From positions 3,450,356-3,514,355 of the forward strand of contig JAJEKV010000019.1 in the NCBI GenBank assembly GCA_021234155.1: a stretch of 64,000 bases of DNA. The letters run 5' to 3'. Below, in pieces: positions 1 through 12,438 of the stretch. Origin of the DNA: Isoetes taiwanensis (lineage: Eukaryota; Streptophyta; Lycopodiopsida; Isoetales; Isoetaceae). The translations under genes and the position numbers were made by a program. Every line of letters starts with the position of its first letter. Positions within the stretch are counted from its first letter, which is position 1. The notes under the pieces were generated by a model. The model had not been told where the DNA came from and did not search any database. It worked only from the letters and a program-made list of their open reading frames with translations.

Positions 1-1182
1 ATTCCTGTAGAACTTAAGTGCAGCAGCTTGAGCATCCTGGCGGCCGACATCAACAACAACCCAACGAGGGTGTTGTGGTGGTGGAATTACTTTGTTGCAC
101 CGTGTGGGAGGTTTGTGAAAAAAAAAAAAAAAAATGGGAAGTGGATGGTGTAGCGGAGGAAGAGACGCTGACATGAGTGTGACTGTGGTCATGACCGAGG
201 GAAGATGGGTGATGTGCCAACTTGGTGATTGACCGAAGGGAGCTGAGTGGAAGTATGAGAATTTGGTGGTGTGGGAGGGAAGTAATGACGGATGAGGGCT
301 TGAAAGTGCCCTCCCACGTTAAACTTCAGAAATGGAAGTGGTACCCCGGCGGTCCATTTCTTGGAGAAGACGATAGAACATCATTTGGGGCCAATCTATG
401 TGGTGCTTGGAGTGTGTAGCAAGAAGGACCGTGTTATAGAAAAGGCTTATTGATATGGGTGTTCTTGATAGAATACCCAAGGAATTTGGCGCCACAAAAA
501 TTTTACAAAGGTCTCATGAGGCTTGGTCGATATTGGTCGGGGCGATGGACATTGGCGTGATAGCGGGTGCACAAACTACATGACATCAATATCACCAATA
601 TAGCGTACCAGGATACACAAGGAGGTTTCAGGGAATATGAAATGTATATGTATGTATATGTATGTATCTGAACAAAGAGTCTTCTTAGAGCGGTTACTTT
701 GGTTGTTATGGATTTTTATGGAAAGAAGCAAAATTGTTCATCAAGTTATGGAATACATTGTTTTGTTCGATGTTAGAAGATGCTAAGTTGCAATGTGGTT
801 TCTCTTACATACTTGTATTTGAGGTGTAGGTGTCTTACACTGCATAGCAATCCACTGTCATTCAAACTGTTGGATGTAATACAAGTAAATCCTTCAAACA
901 AAAGAAAATAATTATACATGGTTGATAAGAACCCAGTTTGTTGATATCATTAACATGACCAAGATGAGAAACCGTATCTTTCTTACATATGATTGTGGAC
1001 GTTTTTCTTTCGGTATTCATATTTGAATATTCGTTTTCGAATACCATAATTGCTGATGGTGGGCCCCCGATATACGAAATGGAAGGAGTATTCTTCAGGT
1101 ACGATGGTTTTGCTTGAACATTAGTTCCTGGGATGGCAGGGCGGGTGTTAATATTTTGTCACAATGGCCACTTGTTTTGTAG
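1..1182. other. Intergenic sequence, no supported gene
   Basis: No reading frame here resembles a known protein. An A run lies at about 118-134 and a short ATGTATAT-type microsatellite near 640-665. I see no RNA gene. Confidence 0.5.
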
Positions 1183-1288
1183 CTTTAAGAGCATGGGCAC
1201 CACCAAAGGCTATACTTTGGCAGTCATAAACTCGACTTTAAGAGCATGGGCACCACCAAGGGCTATACTTTGGCAGCCCTAAACTCGA
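1183..1288. repeat. Two tandem copies of a 53-bp unit
   Basis: The unit beginning CTTTAAGAGCATGGGCACCA occurs at 1183-1235 and again directly after at 1236-1288, with only a few substitutions. It is a simple local duplication with no coding meaning that I can see. Confidence 0.85.
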
Positions 1289-1548
1289 GGAAGAAGGAGA
1301 CCCATCCGATCATGTTGTTCTTGATCATATTTGTTCTAGTCTTTTGGAGCCCGAAAGGACTGGCATGTGCGATCTAGATATGGGATGATGGTATGGTTGA
1401 AAAAACTCTAAATATACCCCAAACAATAATGAGTTCCATCTGCAAGTCCAGCTTGGTGTACAAAATACAAATGACACTATGAGCAGGCTCTCGTGCCCCC
1501 GCTTCTCTGAATGGATTCGGCAAACGGTGGTTCCAGTCAATACCCATT

Positions 1549-1709
1549 AGGATGGAGGAAGCTTTAGCCTTTTTTGAATCAAAACAACAAGAGGGAGCTT
1601 CATAGGATGGAGGAAGCTTTAGCCTTTTTGAATCAAAACAACAAGAGGGAGCTTCATAGGATGGAGGAAGCTTTAGCCTTTTTGAATCAAAACAACAAAG
1701 GGAGCTTCA
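1549..1709 (+). repeat. Three tandem copies of a 54-55-bp unit, open as an 18-residue repeat
   Basis: The unit AGGATGGAGGAAGCTTTAGC... starts at 1549, 1604 and 1658. Copies 2 and 3 have a 54-bp period, a multiple of three, and no stop in one frame, where each unit reads RMEEALAFLNQNNKRELH. The first copy carries one extra T. The surroundings are not clearly coding, so this may be a remnant of a coiled-coil-like coding segment, for example a retroelement gag, or a chance open repeat. Confidence 0.7.
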
Positions 1710-2043
1710 GGTTGATCCCAGTAGTCCTCCTATTAACATAGTTGAGATAAATCATCAATAGCATCTGAAGTCCATTTCTAATTTGGTTTCTTGCTCGGTC
1801 TTGGTATATTATACTGGATTCCTAGATACAACGAGGGTTGGTGGATGGTTATTGCCTAGAAGTTTTATGGACTAAAAGCAGGATCCCCACATGGTTAAAA
1901 TGGGCCCATATATGATGCGTAAGATGCAAATTTGTTTTACGCCGTTGTCTTACACTTCATACGCTTAATGGAGTGCAAATACAAAAAAAATGTATCATAC
2001 ATAATAGAAAGTTGAAAGGTAAAAATTGGAAGTTTGACAGGTG

Positions 2044-3999
2044 CTATTCCACAAGAATAGAGTTAGGATGATCAGGCCGAGGGCTCCTAGGGCAAGAAAG
2101 CTCCTCATTAGAATGAGTCCTAAACTTGGCAGCCACACAAAGTTCTTCAACTGATTGAGTCAAGTCTTTTACTCTCGCTGCAACTTCTATCAACAAAGAC
2201 ATGAAGGTGGCCAACGAAAATGCATTGGAACTCTCAATAAACCTTTGGGATTTTATGGTGCAGGATCTTCGAATGCTTATGTTATTGCCATACTCCTGAG
2301 GATGCTTGTCTTCCTGCATAGAATTCATCCTTGAATAACTTGGATATACAGCTATGTCTCCTTGCACAAATAGATGTGAGCTTTGGTCTATGCTTAGCTG
2401 CAGAGCCTCTGCTGCAGCATTCAACTGCTGCATCAAAATATCAGCTGGTCTTGTCTTTTCAAAATTTCTGATGTTTTCTGCCAATTCCTTAAGCAACTTC
2501 TTGGCTTCCAAACAGACATTTTCTATGTTTCCACTAAAATGCTGTCGTAGTTCATGGGATGCCTGAAACCACCAAAAAACTCATTTAATTATTATATGAA
2601 TAAATTGTAAGCATTGAGAAAAACGGCTCTAAGTGCCCTACATTTCCTTCTAATAATAAGAACATCTTACAATAAGATTTTAACATACTTGAGCTTCTGT
2701 CCATAGGCATCCAAGCATGGCCATGGAGGTATAAGCACAATGCCGGGTTGCAGTAACCACATTAACATATTCCTTCCATGGATACCTAAACATCCTGAAC
2801 TTTCCATGTGGGGGCTCCCATCTCGCAAATCCTGCCTGATAAATCCAACAAATCTTCCATCATTGGCAAAGAAAACATATTCAAAATCAAAATTTCAATC
2901 CAACCTGCCACATACCAAGGAATCCTCTGTTTGAGACTTGATTAAAGACTGATAATCTTTGTACATGGGATCATCTATGGCATCTCTAGCTGAGGTGGAA
3001 GATCCTTCCAAATATGCAGCTACACAATCTTCAAGGTTGCAGAACCCTGTTGTTAGAAACCACCAAGTCACACAGAAACTATAACAATTATGTAAGTGCC
3101 CAATTCACCTTCCAATAATTTGGCCAGATTGTCTAGATTCTGCGCTGTCTTGTTGTGGAGATCTTCTCCAGCCCAAATTGGACAGATGAATATGCAAATT
3201 ACTACACATATGCCACATCCCATTAGGATTGTGAACAGCCTAGTTATGGCGTTGCTGATCGAATCATCATTTCGACGGCTGGATACGATAATAAAACTGA
3301 AGGTAAGGAGAAAAATCACCACCCCATATTCAAATCTTTCCTTGATCTTTGGTAAAAATCTAGCAAATGTTGCTGCCGCGCCTGTTTTGCATTAAATCAA
3401 TGACTCATCATCAACGTCTAACTTAATGATAATAGATTACCTGCAAAGAAGACAGTAAGGCAGATAATTATAATTTCCACTGTAAATCCTGCCAAGTCGG
3501 CTAAATGTGAAACCCCTAATGCAGCAAGTCCAGCTACGAATGTTCCAATCCCTCTGTTTAACCCCTTGCTCAAAGTTGCTCCTGCAAGAAGGAAACATAC
3601 ATTTTTTCCAGAAATTTTTATTTGATTACAGAAAATAATCTTGATTAAATCAGAAAGAAACAGAGATTAAGGTATCAATTCTTTACCAACTGAGAATTCG
3701 AAGACGACAACTACAGTCATAAGAGCCCAGACTGCATTCTCTGTTACGCTAGGCTTTGGGAACTCAATAAGCATGATAAGAGAGCTTAAAGAAAGGGCTA
3801 ACCCTACTTTTAGAGCATGGACTATTCGCCTTGGATCTGCCTTTGCAGTTTGGGACACAGATTTCGCCGGAGCTACAAAGAATGCATCGTGCAGTCTTCC
3901 TAAAAATCCTTTTGCTTTCGCTTCTGCTTTTGAATCTTCTTGGATGATCACCGTTTCTTCTAAACCTTCTTTATGCGTTGGTATGATCTTCATCTCCAT
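2044..3999 (-). CDS. ALMT: Aluminium-activated malate transporter (ALMT) family anion channel, six exons, intact
   Basis: ALMT proteins are plant plasma-membrane or vacuolar channels for malate and other anions, acting in root exudation, guard cells and nutrition. I joined six exons by GT-AG sites: 3999-3687, 3581-3441, 3381-3109, 3046-2916, 2835-2689 and 2562-2044. Reading phases match at every junction and there is no internal stop, giving about 507 residues, a normal family length. Family signatures include DPRRIVHALKVGLAL and AVWALMTVVVVFEFSVG in exon 1, SKGLNRGIGT in exon 2, the GVVIFLLTFSFI and GEDLH segments in exon 3, and FARWEPPHGKF in exon 5. The N-terminal half (about residues 50-215) holds the hydrophobic membrane helices and the C-terminal half is the soluble helical domain. 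Introns are short, 59-126 bp. The start is the first ATG before the conserved block. The subfamily, and so the membrane and substrate, cannot be decided from this sequence. Confidence 0.95.
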
Positions 4000-6379
4000 T
4001 GTCGCCGTAGCTCATCAACTTGACTCAAGCTTGCAAAAGGATGCCAAACAGAGAATGCATGAAAGAGCTCCTTGAGATTAATATCGAACTATTTAATCCC
4101 GAAGCTGCAGCATGAGCATCTACTTGAAACATGGATCGAGTATAAAGAACCCACGAATGAGCTCTTTATGCAGACAAAATAATGCAGAAAGGAACATGGA
4201 CCTAAGAAGACCGGAGGATTCATTTTGTAGGTCAGCACGCGGCCTGTTATACTCTGCAAAGAAGGTGCAAAGAAGGTGACGTGTTTGCCGGAACTGACCT
4301 CCATAGCTGGACCTCGGGAATATAGGGTTTAAGAAAAGAAATCTCATCATTAGCAAAAAAAAAACATTTTACAATATAAACGAAGTGTACCTTTATTGAA
4401 AGATATATATTTTTTGATATTAAAGAAGTGTATTTGCGAGGCAGTACTAGGGAGGTTATTTTGGTCCTGTCCAAGATAGCACCTCAAGTACGGTAGATAT
4501 CAATCATGTTCAATTTAATCTATTTTATGATTTAATCTATTTTATGATTAGCACAATACTTACTTTGAACATCCTTGTACTTGCCAAATTTGGGTCTAAT
4601 TAAATATTAACTCTCCAAGTTAATCTACGTAAAGTTTGGATAGTTTCCATTCTCTCATATTGTCCAATCTTGGAGTGCCACGTGTGCAACATTCATTCTC
4701 AGAATTGTTCTTTTAGTGACATTCTTAAATACTATCTGCATTCCAAGTTTTTGGGTTGCCCCTAGGGGGCAAACCCTTGTTTACGTGGGTTTGTAGTATA
4801 TGCTAGGTATATGCTAAAATATACTTAGAATATGCTGATGACTGCTAAAAACCTATTGCCTCCTGTAAATTGGCGGTCACCTGCGTTATGGGCCGTTGAT
4901 GTTTCAACTGGATAACTGGCAATACAGAAAGAGTCTCTGGCTATGGCGACCCCCAAGAGGCCAAGCCCTCCAACCATTCTTGGGGGGCAGGGTCTTTGGA
5001 TTATATGGCTCTGGACAAGGTAGGACAGAACAAAGAGTGTCAGTGGTTGGAGCTTTTCATAGATTGTGGCTATGCCGTTATTTTCCAATGCCTTTGAAGC
5101 ATACAAGAGATATACCTCCTCTGTTAGTCCCTTTCCTAGATCAGTAAATGAGCCTTCCGAGCATTGCCGGCCATCAGCAGCTCCTTCTGGACTGAACTCA
5201 CTTCATTTGTCTGATATGGAATTTAACATACCCCAAATAGATCGCGGTACTTTGTGGGTTTTGGTTGTAGATCCATGAGAAGGTTCCTTCTACTTCAACG
5301 TTGGTATTTGTGGATGAATCGCACTTGACAACCCCGCTTCTATTCATATTATTTCCAGTTTCTAAGAAAAGATGGCAAAGCTAGTTTTAATGGATTACGT
5401 TAAACTCGAGAGAGCATGGAAACTCATTCTTTAAGCAAGGAAAACTTGAGGTCCGCAGCAGAGCTCTTCAAAATGAGCATCAACAAGGCTATCTTAGATG
5501 GGGATGACAATGCTCGCCCCGGCTTACAACAATAGATCAGAAGTATACCTTGAAAGAAGGCAAATATGAATCGCTTTAAGAGACTCCAACAGAGCCCTTT
5601 CAAGAAAGCATTTTGTGCGCACAACATATTGGAAGTCGCTACATTGAAGTTTTTTGCATTTTGTGCACACAACATATCTAAGTCGCTACATTGAAGTTTT
5701 TAAGGGACATCCCCATCGATATGCGGTTCATGCCTATGTTACACTTCATAGAGGTTCTTGATTTCTAACACAAAGTGTGTGAGTTTTAAAGGGGCATTGC
5801 GGATGGTTGGCCACGGGGCTGCAACTTCAACCATCAAGGGATTTGGGACAGGCATACCGGGATGGTCGGGCAACCCCGATATGCGCTTATACGGTGAGTT
5901 GTTGGACGACGGGATGCCTTATAGGTAATTTGTGATCCGGGCGGCATGAGCTTTTTCGCTTTGTTTTTCTTATGACATGGAAACATTGTGCGGTGCACGC
6001 CTGCAGATATTTTGGCATTTTTAAGGGTATGCGATTTCTCGATGGGGTTTTTTCTATGTACTCATACGGATGGACGTCCAACCGGTGAGGTATGTATCAA
6101 TATCATATTTTAAGCGGCGTTGTCACCGCATCGCTTGTTTTAAAACGTTTTCAGACCATCCGCATGGTGTTGATTTGTGGTGGATGCAAACCGTGCCAAA
6201 GCATGAAAAGAGCTTGAGAACAAAATAACATGTTCTTTTTGTCTTTAAGCCAACCTCCAGAGAAAAAATTTACACTTCAAGGCCATTGGATTTTTAAACT
6301 TTTATCTCAAGATATTGACAATAGTATACATTCAAACCATGTCAAATTTCAAGCTAAACATAAACTATTGATGTTTATT
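4000..6379. other. ALMT upstream region and intergenic DNA
   Basis: The first few hundred bases are the ALMT 5' flank. An AT-rich TATATAT tract near 4402-4410 is a possible but unproven TATA element. At about 4900-5278 the plus strand has broken open stretches, one ending in DMEFNIPQIDRGTLWVLVVDP, that look protein-like but match no family I recognise. They could be a decayed exon. The rest shows nothing I can support. Confidence 0.4.
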
Positions 6380-7740
6380 TTCGGCGATGATGCCGGAGTG
6401 GATCATTAAATATCCGGGAAGATACCGACATCATCCATTACTTGTGTTAGGCATTTGTTGAGTTTGTAGGCGAGGAAATAGCTACTTGTGCAATGCAATT
6501 GCACGAGAGAACCCATGGGATCGGTAAGAACATTTCATGTTTACGCATCGTAAATGTGTTGTCATTATTATTAACACATCTAGTTTTCCATATAGTGATT
6601 CCACAAATTGGACAGCTTCTACTTGGATTTCGACATACTTACTCGGACTCCATTCGAGATGCCAACTCTTAGGTCTGGTCACTTGATGCAACGCCGAAAG
6701 GTCCGATCGAGGAGATGGAGAAGACCATCCCTGTGGAACTTATTGCGTTTTTGGCGAGAAATGCCACATCGTACATCTACAATTTGCGTAACTCATAGGC
6801 TGGTTTTTTAATTCTCATTCTTATCAGGCAGATCTACTTTTACCTGAAATATTGATGGTTTTATAAGATTTTGCCTATGCATTCACGTTTTCTTTCTTTC
6901 TTATCTCAAATTTCTACTAAAACTATTGGTATAGGTGTAGTTACCCCTCAATATTCTACAGTCAGTCGTTACCATGTCTCCTATCCTATTGTTTAGCTGG
7001 CATGGAAGATGGGTATCATTTTATTCATTTCACAATAGTCTTTGTGAGGATGCGAAGGCCATGAGTATACGAAACTAATTCCAGTCAATGGATGCATTTT
7101 TCTATAGGTCCCTTCCAGAAAATATGTAGCAAATGAACTTCTAAGAAAAAAGTTCTCAGTAAACATAGCACAGGTATTGCAAAAAGATGATATTTTACTG
7201 ATGGTAATCTAACTAACTTGCCCTTTTTTGTACATGTTAGTGGATGACGACTAATTTGCATTCCAGCAAGGAGTCTGGTGGTCTTTCATGGGTGTTCCAT
7301 CTTGATGGAATTGCTTCAATGCACAAGTCTTTCGAGGAGACAAACTTATGGTCATTATTAATCCTGGTGATAAGAGACGTTTTTTTTTTTTTGTTCTTCC
7401 TTCCTTTTTGACGTTTTAAATGCAGGCCTCTGGTTGAAAATGTTCCTCAAGGAGTTCATATAAATTTTTGAGGGCTGAAAGGAGTTTGCACCGGTAATGC
7501 GATGAAGATATTCATAGAATTCATGAGGTAGAACTTGTTACTCGGATGATGGTGCGGGGGGTAGAATTGCATGTGTTGGAAGATTGTGTAATTGGGTAAG
7601 TCAAACTTCCCATTGTACGTGCTTTTGGTGTTTAGGATACTTGATCTTATTTTTATTCTCGCAGGTTCATACAGATAACCCCGATGGTCTTTTAAAAATT
7701 TGTTGCCATCATTCTTGGGGCAATTCAGTTAATTGAAGAA
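6380..7740 (+). pseudogene. Possible decayed multi-exon gene, unidentified
   Basis: Several plus-strand blocks look like exon remains separated by AT-rich, intron-like DNA. Around 6440-6520 the frame ends in CAMQLHERTHGIG before a GTAAG. Around 6600-6800 a block contains KGPIEEMEKTIPVELIAFL. Around 7425-7600 a block follows a TGCAG and ends before GTAAGTC. Another follows GCAG near 7665. Stops and frame changes interrupt the blocks, so if this was a gene it is dead or badly assembled. I do not recognise a family. Chance arrangement of splice-like motifs remains possible. Confidence 0.25.
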
Positions 7741-8220
7741 GGCAAAACAAGAACCATTTAGTCATTAGGGACAGAAAGCTATGGCAAGATAAACAAGGAA
7801 GCATAATTCCAAAGAAACTCTTTTATTGCTTTCGGCCTATTCACGGGGATTCTACAATGACAATCCCCAATAATAAACCGCCCAATATATTCATTTCCTT
7901 TACACATCAGGCAAAAGACAATATTTGACGATCATTCTCAATATCCTTTATGGTTCCTAGCATGATAATCACCATAAAGAAACATATGTACGTAAATTAT
8001 TTTCTTTGAATTCAAGATCATTCAAATGTTAAATATTCATTGCACCGGGAAGCATCCTCCATTAGTTACCTCTTTGTGGAATTCTTTGCGGATGTTTAGT
8101 TGTGGAACTCCCTAAGTGACTTGGGAACATTTTGTATTACCATCTAGGGGAGGGTGTCCATTGGCTATTGGCTATGTGCTTACTATTGGCTATGCACTTA
8201 AGCACATAAACGAATAGGCA
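7741..8220. other. Intergenic, nothing identified
   Basis: AT-rich sequence with no supported reading frame or RNA gene. From about 8155 short phrases such as GGCTATTGGCTATG repeat and lead into the larger duplication to the right. Confidence 0.5.
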
Positions 8221-9080
8221 GCCATATAATCATCTCAATGGCTATCCATGCCACATGGTGCCCACTGGGATGGTCTACATATGTCAATTGCTAGTTTGGC
8301 CACATATGCTAACACTTAACTTATGAGATGTCAAAATAGTCAGGGTAGCAATGTCTATTGCCAATTCGGCATCTAACACTTAACTTATGAGATGTCAAAA
8401 TAGTCGGGGTGTTGCTACCACCAAGACTGAGGAGCAGCCTCCATAGGAGATCAGGGTGGCCATTCAAGGTTACAATTGTGCCAATGCAACAAACTTAGCA
8501 AACGAATTAAAAACAATCACAACAATCCTTAGGAATTTATACAACAAACTTTGAAAAGTATCAATGTGCCTTGAAGTTAAAAACATCGTCTTAAATTCCT
8601 ATAATCGACTTAAAATATTAAGAAAACATGAAAGACAAAGATTGTATTTGCTATTGGTCGCCATATAACCATCTCAATGGCTATCCATGCCACATTGTAA
8701 TGGTTATCCATGCCACATAGTAGGATGCCCACTGGGACGATCTATATGGTAAGTCATGTCAATTGCCAATTCGACATCTAACACTTGAACTTATGAAATG
8801 TCAAACTAGTCAGGGTACTATCACCAAGACTGAGGAGCAGCCCCCATAAGAGATCAGGGTGGCCACTCAAGGCTGCAATTGTGCTAATGCAATAAACTTA
8901 GCAAGTAAATTAAAAATAATCATAACAATCCGTAAAATCATCAATTTGTCGTCAAAATGTTGTTAGAAATCCATACAACAAACTTTAAAAAGTATCGACA
9001 TGCCTTGAAGTTATAAACATTGTCTTAAGTTTCTATAATCGATAAGAACATGAAAGAAAAGATTGTATTTGCTACTGGAT
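8221..9080. repeat. Direct duplication of a non-coding block of about 430 bp
   Basis: A block starting GCCATATAATCATCTCAATG at 8221 recurs from 8660 with scattered substitutions and small indels. Both copies contain a segment near AAGACTGAGGAGCAGCC and both end near AAGATTGTATTTGCTA (about 8633-8656 and 9057-9078). Within the first copy a shorter piece, around CATCTAACACTTAACTTATG, is itself doubled. I see no coding frame or terminal inverted repeats, so this looks like local segmental duplication. Confidence 0.8.
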
Positions 9081-9103
9081 GTATCTAGAACTGAAGCACA
9101 CAA

Positions 9104-9195
9104 TGCATTATCATAACATGTGATAACCTGGAGTTTGAAATCTAGCAACCACACAACTGCATTATCATAACCTGTAATAACTTGGAGTTTGAAAG
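9104..9195. repeat. Short direct duplication
   Basis: A phrase of about 35 bp starting GCATTATCATAACATGTGAT occurs twice, about 48 bp apart, each time ending in TGGAGTTTGAAA. No function is apparent. Confidence 0.7.
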
Positions 9196-9599
9196 AATTT
9201 TAATGTACTAATTGAAAGATACTTACAATAGGTTAAACAGATATGTTACATTAGAAAAATGCCAAAAAGATTAGGCATTTCGCCCAAAAAAACCTTAAAA
9301 AAGAAACATGACCCCTCTAAATGAAATTAAGCTCCTCAAACGTGCACAAATATACAGTTTTGCATACAATACGCGCCAGAAATCATAATCCCAACCATGT
9401 TGAAAGGTCGTCTCGCAATACGAAACGAATTGTGCAAACTTAATGGATAACGTTGAATTTGCTATCAAATAATTGAAAATACATATAAGTGTATTAGAAA
9501 TTTGCTATCATTTGCTTCTAACTCCACGGCTGCCTCAGTGACCCAATCCTCATAATGTTCTATAATTGGACATTAAAATGCAGATATTTCAATGGTGCA

Positions 9600-9760
9600 G
9601 CCAACGGGAAGCTACTAGAAGGTTCCAAGAGCCTGGAGCATTTCTAGAAGCCTTCTGGAAAGTATCACGGACTATCTAGAAGCTAATCAGGAAGCTCTAG
9701 TGCCTTCTCGAATGGTCTAGATAGGTTTTTGTCTTCATATAAAAGGGAGGAGGCAGCCGA
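9600..9760 (+). promoter_or_regulatory. Promoter-like block with heat-shock-element motifs and a TATA box
   Basis: GAAGGTTC lies at 9618-9625, and TTCTAGAAGCCTTCTGGAA at 9642-9660 is an array of alternating GAA/TTC units like the binding site of heat-shock factors. TATAAAA follows at 9738-9744. No gene starts clearly after it, because the gypsy LTR begins at 10057. It could be the LTR of an old element or an orphaned promoter. Spacing within the array is slightly irregular (TTCtaGAAgccTTCtgGAA), so factor binding is only inferred. Confidence 0.4.
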
Positions 9761-10056
9761 TCAGTCCACCCAATAGTGTCTATATATAGCGGCCGGAGCT
9801 TGTGGAGAGTGATGATATAAACTATGTTGGGTTAAATCAAGGCTTGCATTTCAAACTTGTGAGAGCTGTGTTTCTTGGGTCTTTGGGACAACGTCGAATG
9901 CAAATAACATTTACATTATTTATAGCCGGTGATAGTAAAAGCACCATGGCTGCTAGCTCGCCATAGCACGGCTACTCTTTCGCCTCGCCAGACTATTGAG
10001 GTTTTGCTTGCTTAGTCGATTGTTATTCTCGATTTGGATATGGTAGATGAAGGATT

Positions 10057-11671
10057 TGTGACGCTCCACGATTTATATGGTCCACGCCACGTATTTATAC
10101 GGGACACGCACAAATACATGCACGCCACCCTCTATAAATATCGCCACCATGGGGGTATTGGAATAGGGGGTTACTCTAAAAAAGGATTAAATTAGCTATG
10201 CTAATTTAACACATTAAATATAATAACCTATAACTTAGGAAATTAAGACTAAATAGAATTAATTAGGCTAATTACCGCTTGGGAAAAGCCACGCCCCCCA
10301 ATTGGCCAAGCATGGGGTTTCCAAGTTAGGGTCCGCCAACCCGGTCCCAATCCCCTCGCGGTTGACTCCCCAATTCGCCAAAGGAGCAGAGCCGAAGCGC
10401 CATCATACCTTCGTGAGCAAGTCGAACCCGCGGAAGCAAAAGGTCAATCCTCAAAGTCCCAAGAGATGGAAGCCCCCATGGTAACGAGTCCAGCCGTAAC
10501 TCGTGGGTGGCTAGGATAGCCGTGAATTCTAGATAACGCCCCTATTGGGCCTTGGTTGTGTTCATATCTCCGTTCTCTTTGTGTTTCAAATCATAGAAAC
10601 TAACCCTTGATTGTTAAAGAAAGTTCTCTTTTTTATTCGATTCTCGTTCTTACTCAAAGGATGGATTGTTAGTTCTTTGTTTAATCTTACTCCTGAAATG
10701 GGGGGGATTACGGGGGTAGAGACCTCTCGAACCGTATTGTAGTATGCTCCTAGATAGCCACTGTAGAGTCCCATTAGATGCGGCTCATGGCACAAGAGCC
10801 CACCGGGTCCTAGATGCTATGGTCCGGCTTAGCACCGCAGACAAGGAACACATGGTGAAGTGGGGTTGGGGTCTTGCACCTAACATAAAAGGCTCCCCCC
10901 GAGACTCCTACAATTGGGCTAGGCGACGATGGCCACGTGAGGGCCGGTATGGGTCCGACACTGGTGTAGAGGTGTGACCCGTGATGGGGCACCTTGCACT
11001 TTGAGTAGATTTAGGGTGAGTAAGTTGGGACGGATGCGGGGGCCGATGCGCACGTATTCTCTAGCTCACCCATGGAACCACCGCGGATTCGAAGGGGACG
11101 CTTCACAGGCACGCCTCATCGGACAGCCGCCATGAACCCGAGTAGGCTCAGAGGGTGATACCCCGAGCTTGCGTCTCAGGAAGGCTATAGCGAAGCCATA
11201 GCATGAATTGACCCATCCGCAGTGTGCAATGTGAGGGGCGGATGGAGTGGACAACCCTAGCCGAGGTTCTATGCCGCCTAACGCCATGCCAAGACTCCGG
11301 CCTCACGATCTCTTGAGGCCCACCGTCGGCCGATCCTCATTGGAGTCCGAGCCGGTAGAACCCGGGTTTGGACGTTTTCTTAGGTTTAGATGCATATTCT
11401 ATGCGGATGGTATTTGATGGATGCGCCACCCTTCGTGGTGGTTATTTATGTATATTTGTGCCGTGGTGCTAACCCTTGTATTCATGCTTCCGACGTAGAG
11501 GAGTCCCATTGAAGGCGTAATTAATGACCCTTCAGTGTCCTTCTTTGGGCATCATTTCATAGATGACCAAACAGACGGGAGGGCCCCGCCATGGTGGGAT
11601 GATCGCCATGGAGGGGAAAGTCCTCGCATGTATACCTACCGAGGGTCGTATATATTCCGGGGAGCGCCACA
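10057..11671 (+). repeat. 5' LTR of E1
   Basis: It begins TGTGACGCTCC and ends GGAGCGCCACA, a near-perfect terminal inverted repeat of about 11 bp. An AT-rich left third is followed by a GC-rich right half. The same sequence recurs at 26931-28545 and, diverged, in E2 and E3. A TATA-like CTATAAATA at about 10131-10139 could be its promoter. Confidence 0.93.
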
Positions 11672-11674
11672 AAG

Positions 11675-11686
11675 TGGTATCGAGCC
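11675..11686 (+). other. Primer-binding site of E1
   Basis: TGGTATCGAGCC lies three bases after the LTR end. It resembles the initiator-methionine-tRNA type site TGGTATCAGAGCC used by many plant LTR elements, and E2 has exactly that sequence at the same place. Confidence 0.85.
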
Positions 11687-12438
11687 ATGATTTTGGTTGC
11701 TCGAATCATAGCACCGCCAAACACTAACTCAGAGCACGGTAGTTAGGAGGAGGCTAAGTCAATGTGTCGCTAGTTCTCTTTGATGTTTGGCTTGGTGTTA
11801 GGTTAAGTTGAGAAATTGTAGCTTTGAAGTGGAGGGCCCAAGATTGAGGCCTAACAGGTGTCGTCATGGGTAGCCCAAATGACTAAGAGGGTGGTTCCAT
11901 TGATCGGGCGCATTTGAATTACCTTAGAACAAATCAACTCTAGGCTTAAAAATGGTCAAGGGCAGGCCCAAAACAAACTCGGCGCCGCTTTGCCTTTTGT
12001 CGCTTTGTAGTCGTGGTAGAAGAGCGAGAAATGCCGGGCCGCGCCCAATCCCGTCAGACCCAAGTCAACGCGGGCCCGCCAGGTCAACTCGGGCGCCGCT
12101 TGCTTTTCGACGACTCCCAGTCGAGGCGGAAGCACGTATAATGCAACCGGCGCCCGACCGTATGTTGTGCGTATTTCTGCCGTATAATTTTTTTAATAAT
12201 AAAATTTCGAAGTTAATAAAAATTTTGAAATTTTAAAAGTTAACTGGTCGTTTAACAAACCATTTCTTGTCATTTGCTTTTGCTTCCGCGCCTCCGACCG
12301 CCTGAGCCGCCATCCGCCATCGCCACCAGACCTGACCTTGTTCTTCCGCCCTTGTGCCTTGTGAATCCTAGCGCCCCCTTTGCCATCTCCTTCGCCGCCA
12401 GCGCCTCACTATCTGCCTTCTCCTACCGTAACGCCGCT
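11687..12438 (+). other. E1 leader between primer-binding site and first reading frame
   Basis: Shared with E2 (about 38310-39037). It contains an AT-rich stretch near 12185-12240 with poly(A)-signal-like AATAAAA motifs, then a C-rich stretch before the ATG at 12439. No coding assignment is supported. Confidence 0.5.

Noticed and set aside
4896-5278. Plus-strand open stretches upstream of ALMT as a gene
   Set aside because: Frames change within 150 bases, no splice sites join them convincingly, and no family is recognised. Noted only under the intergenic entry.
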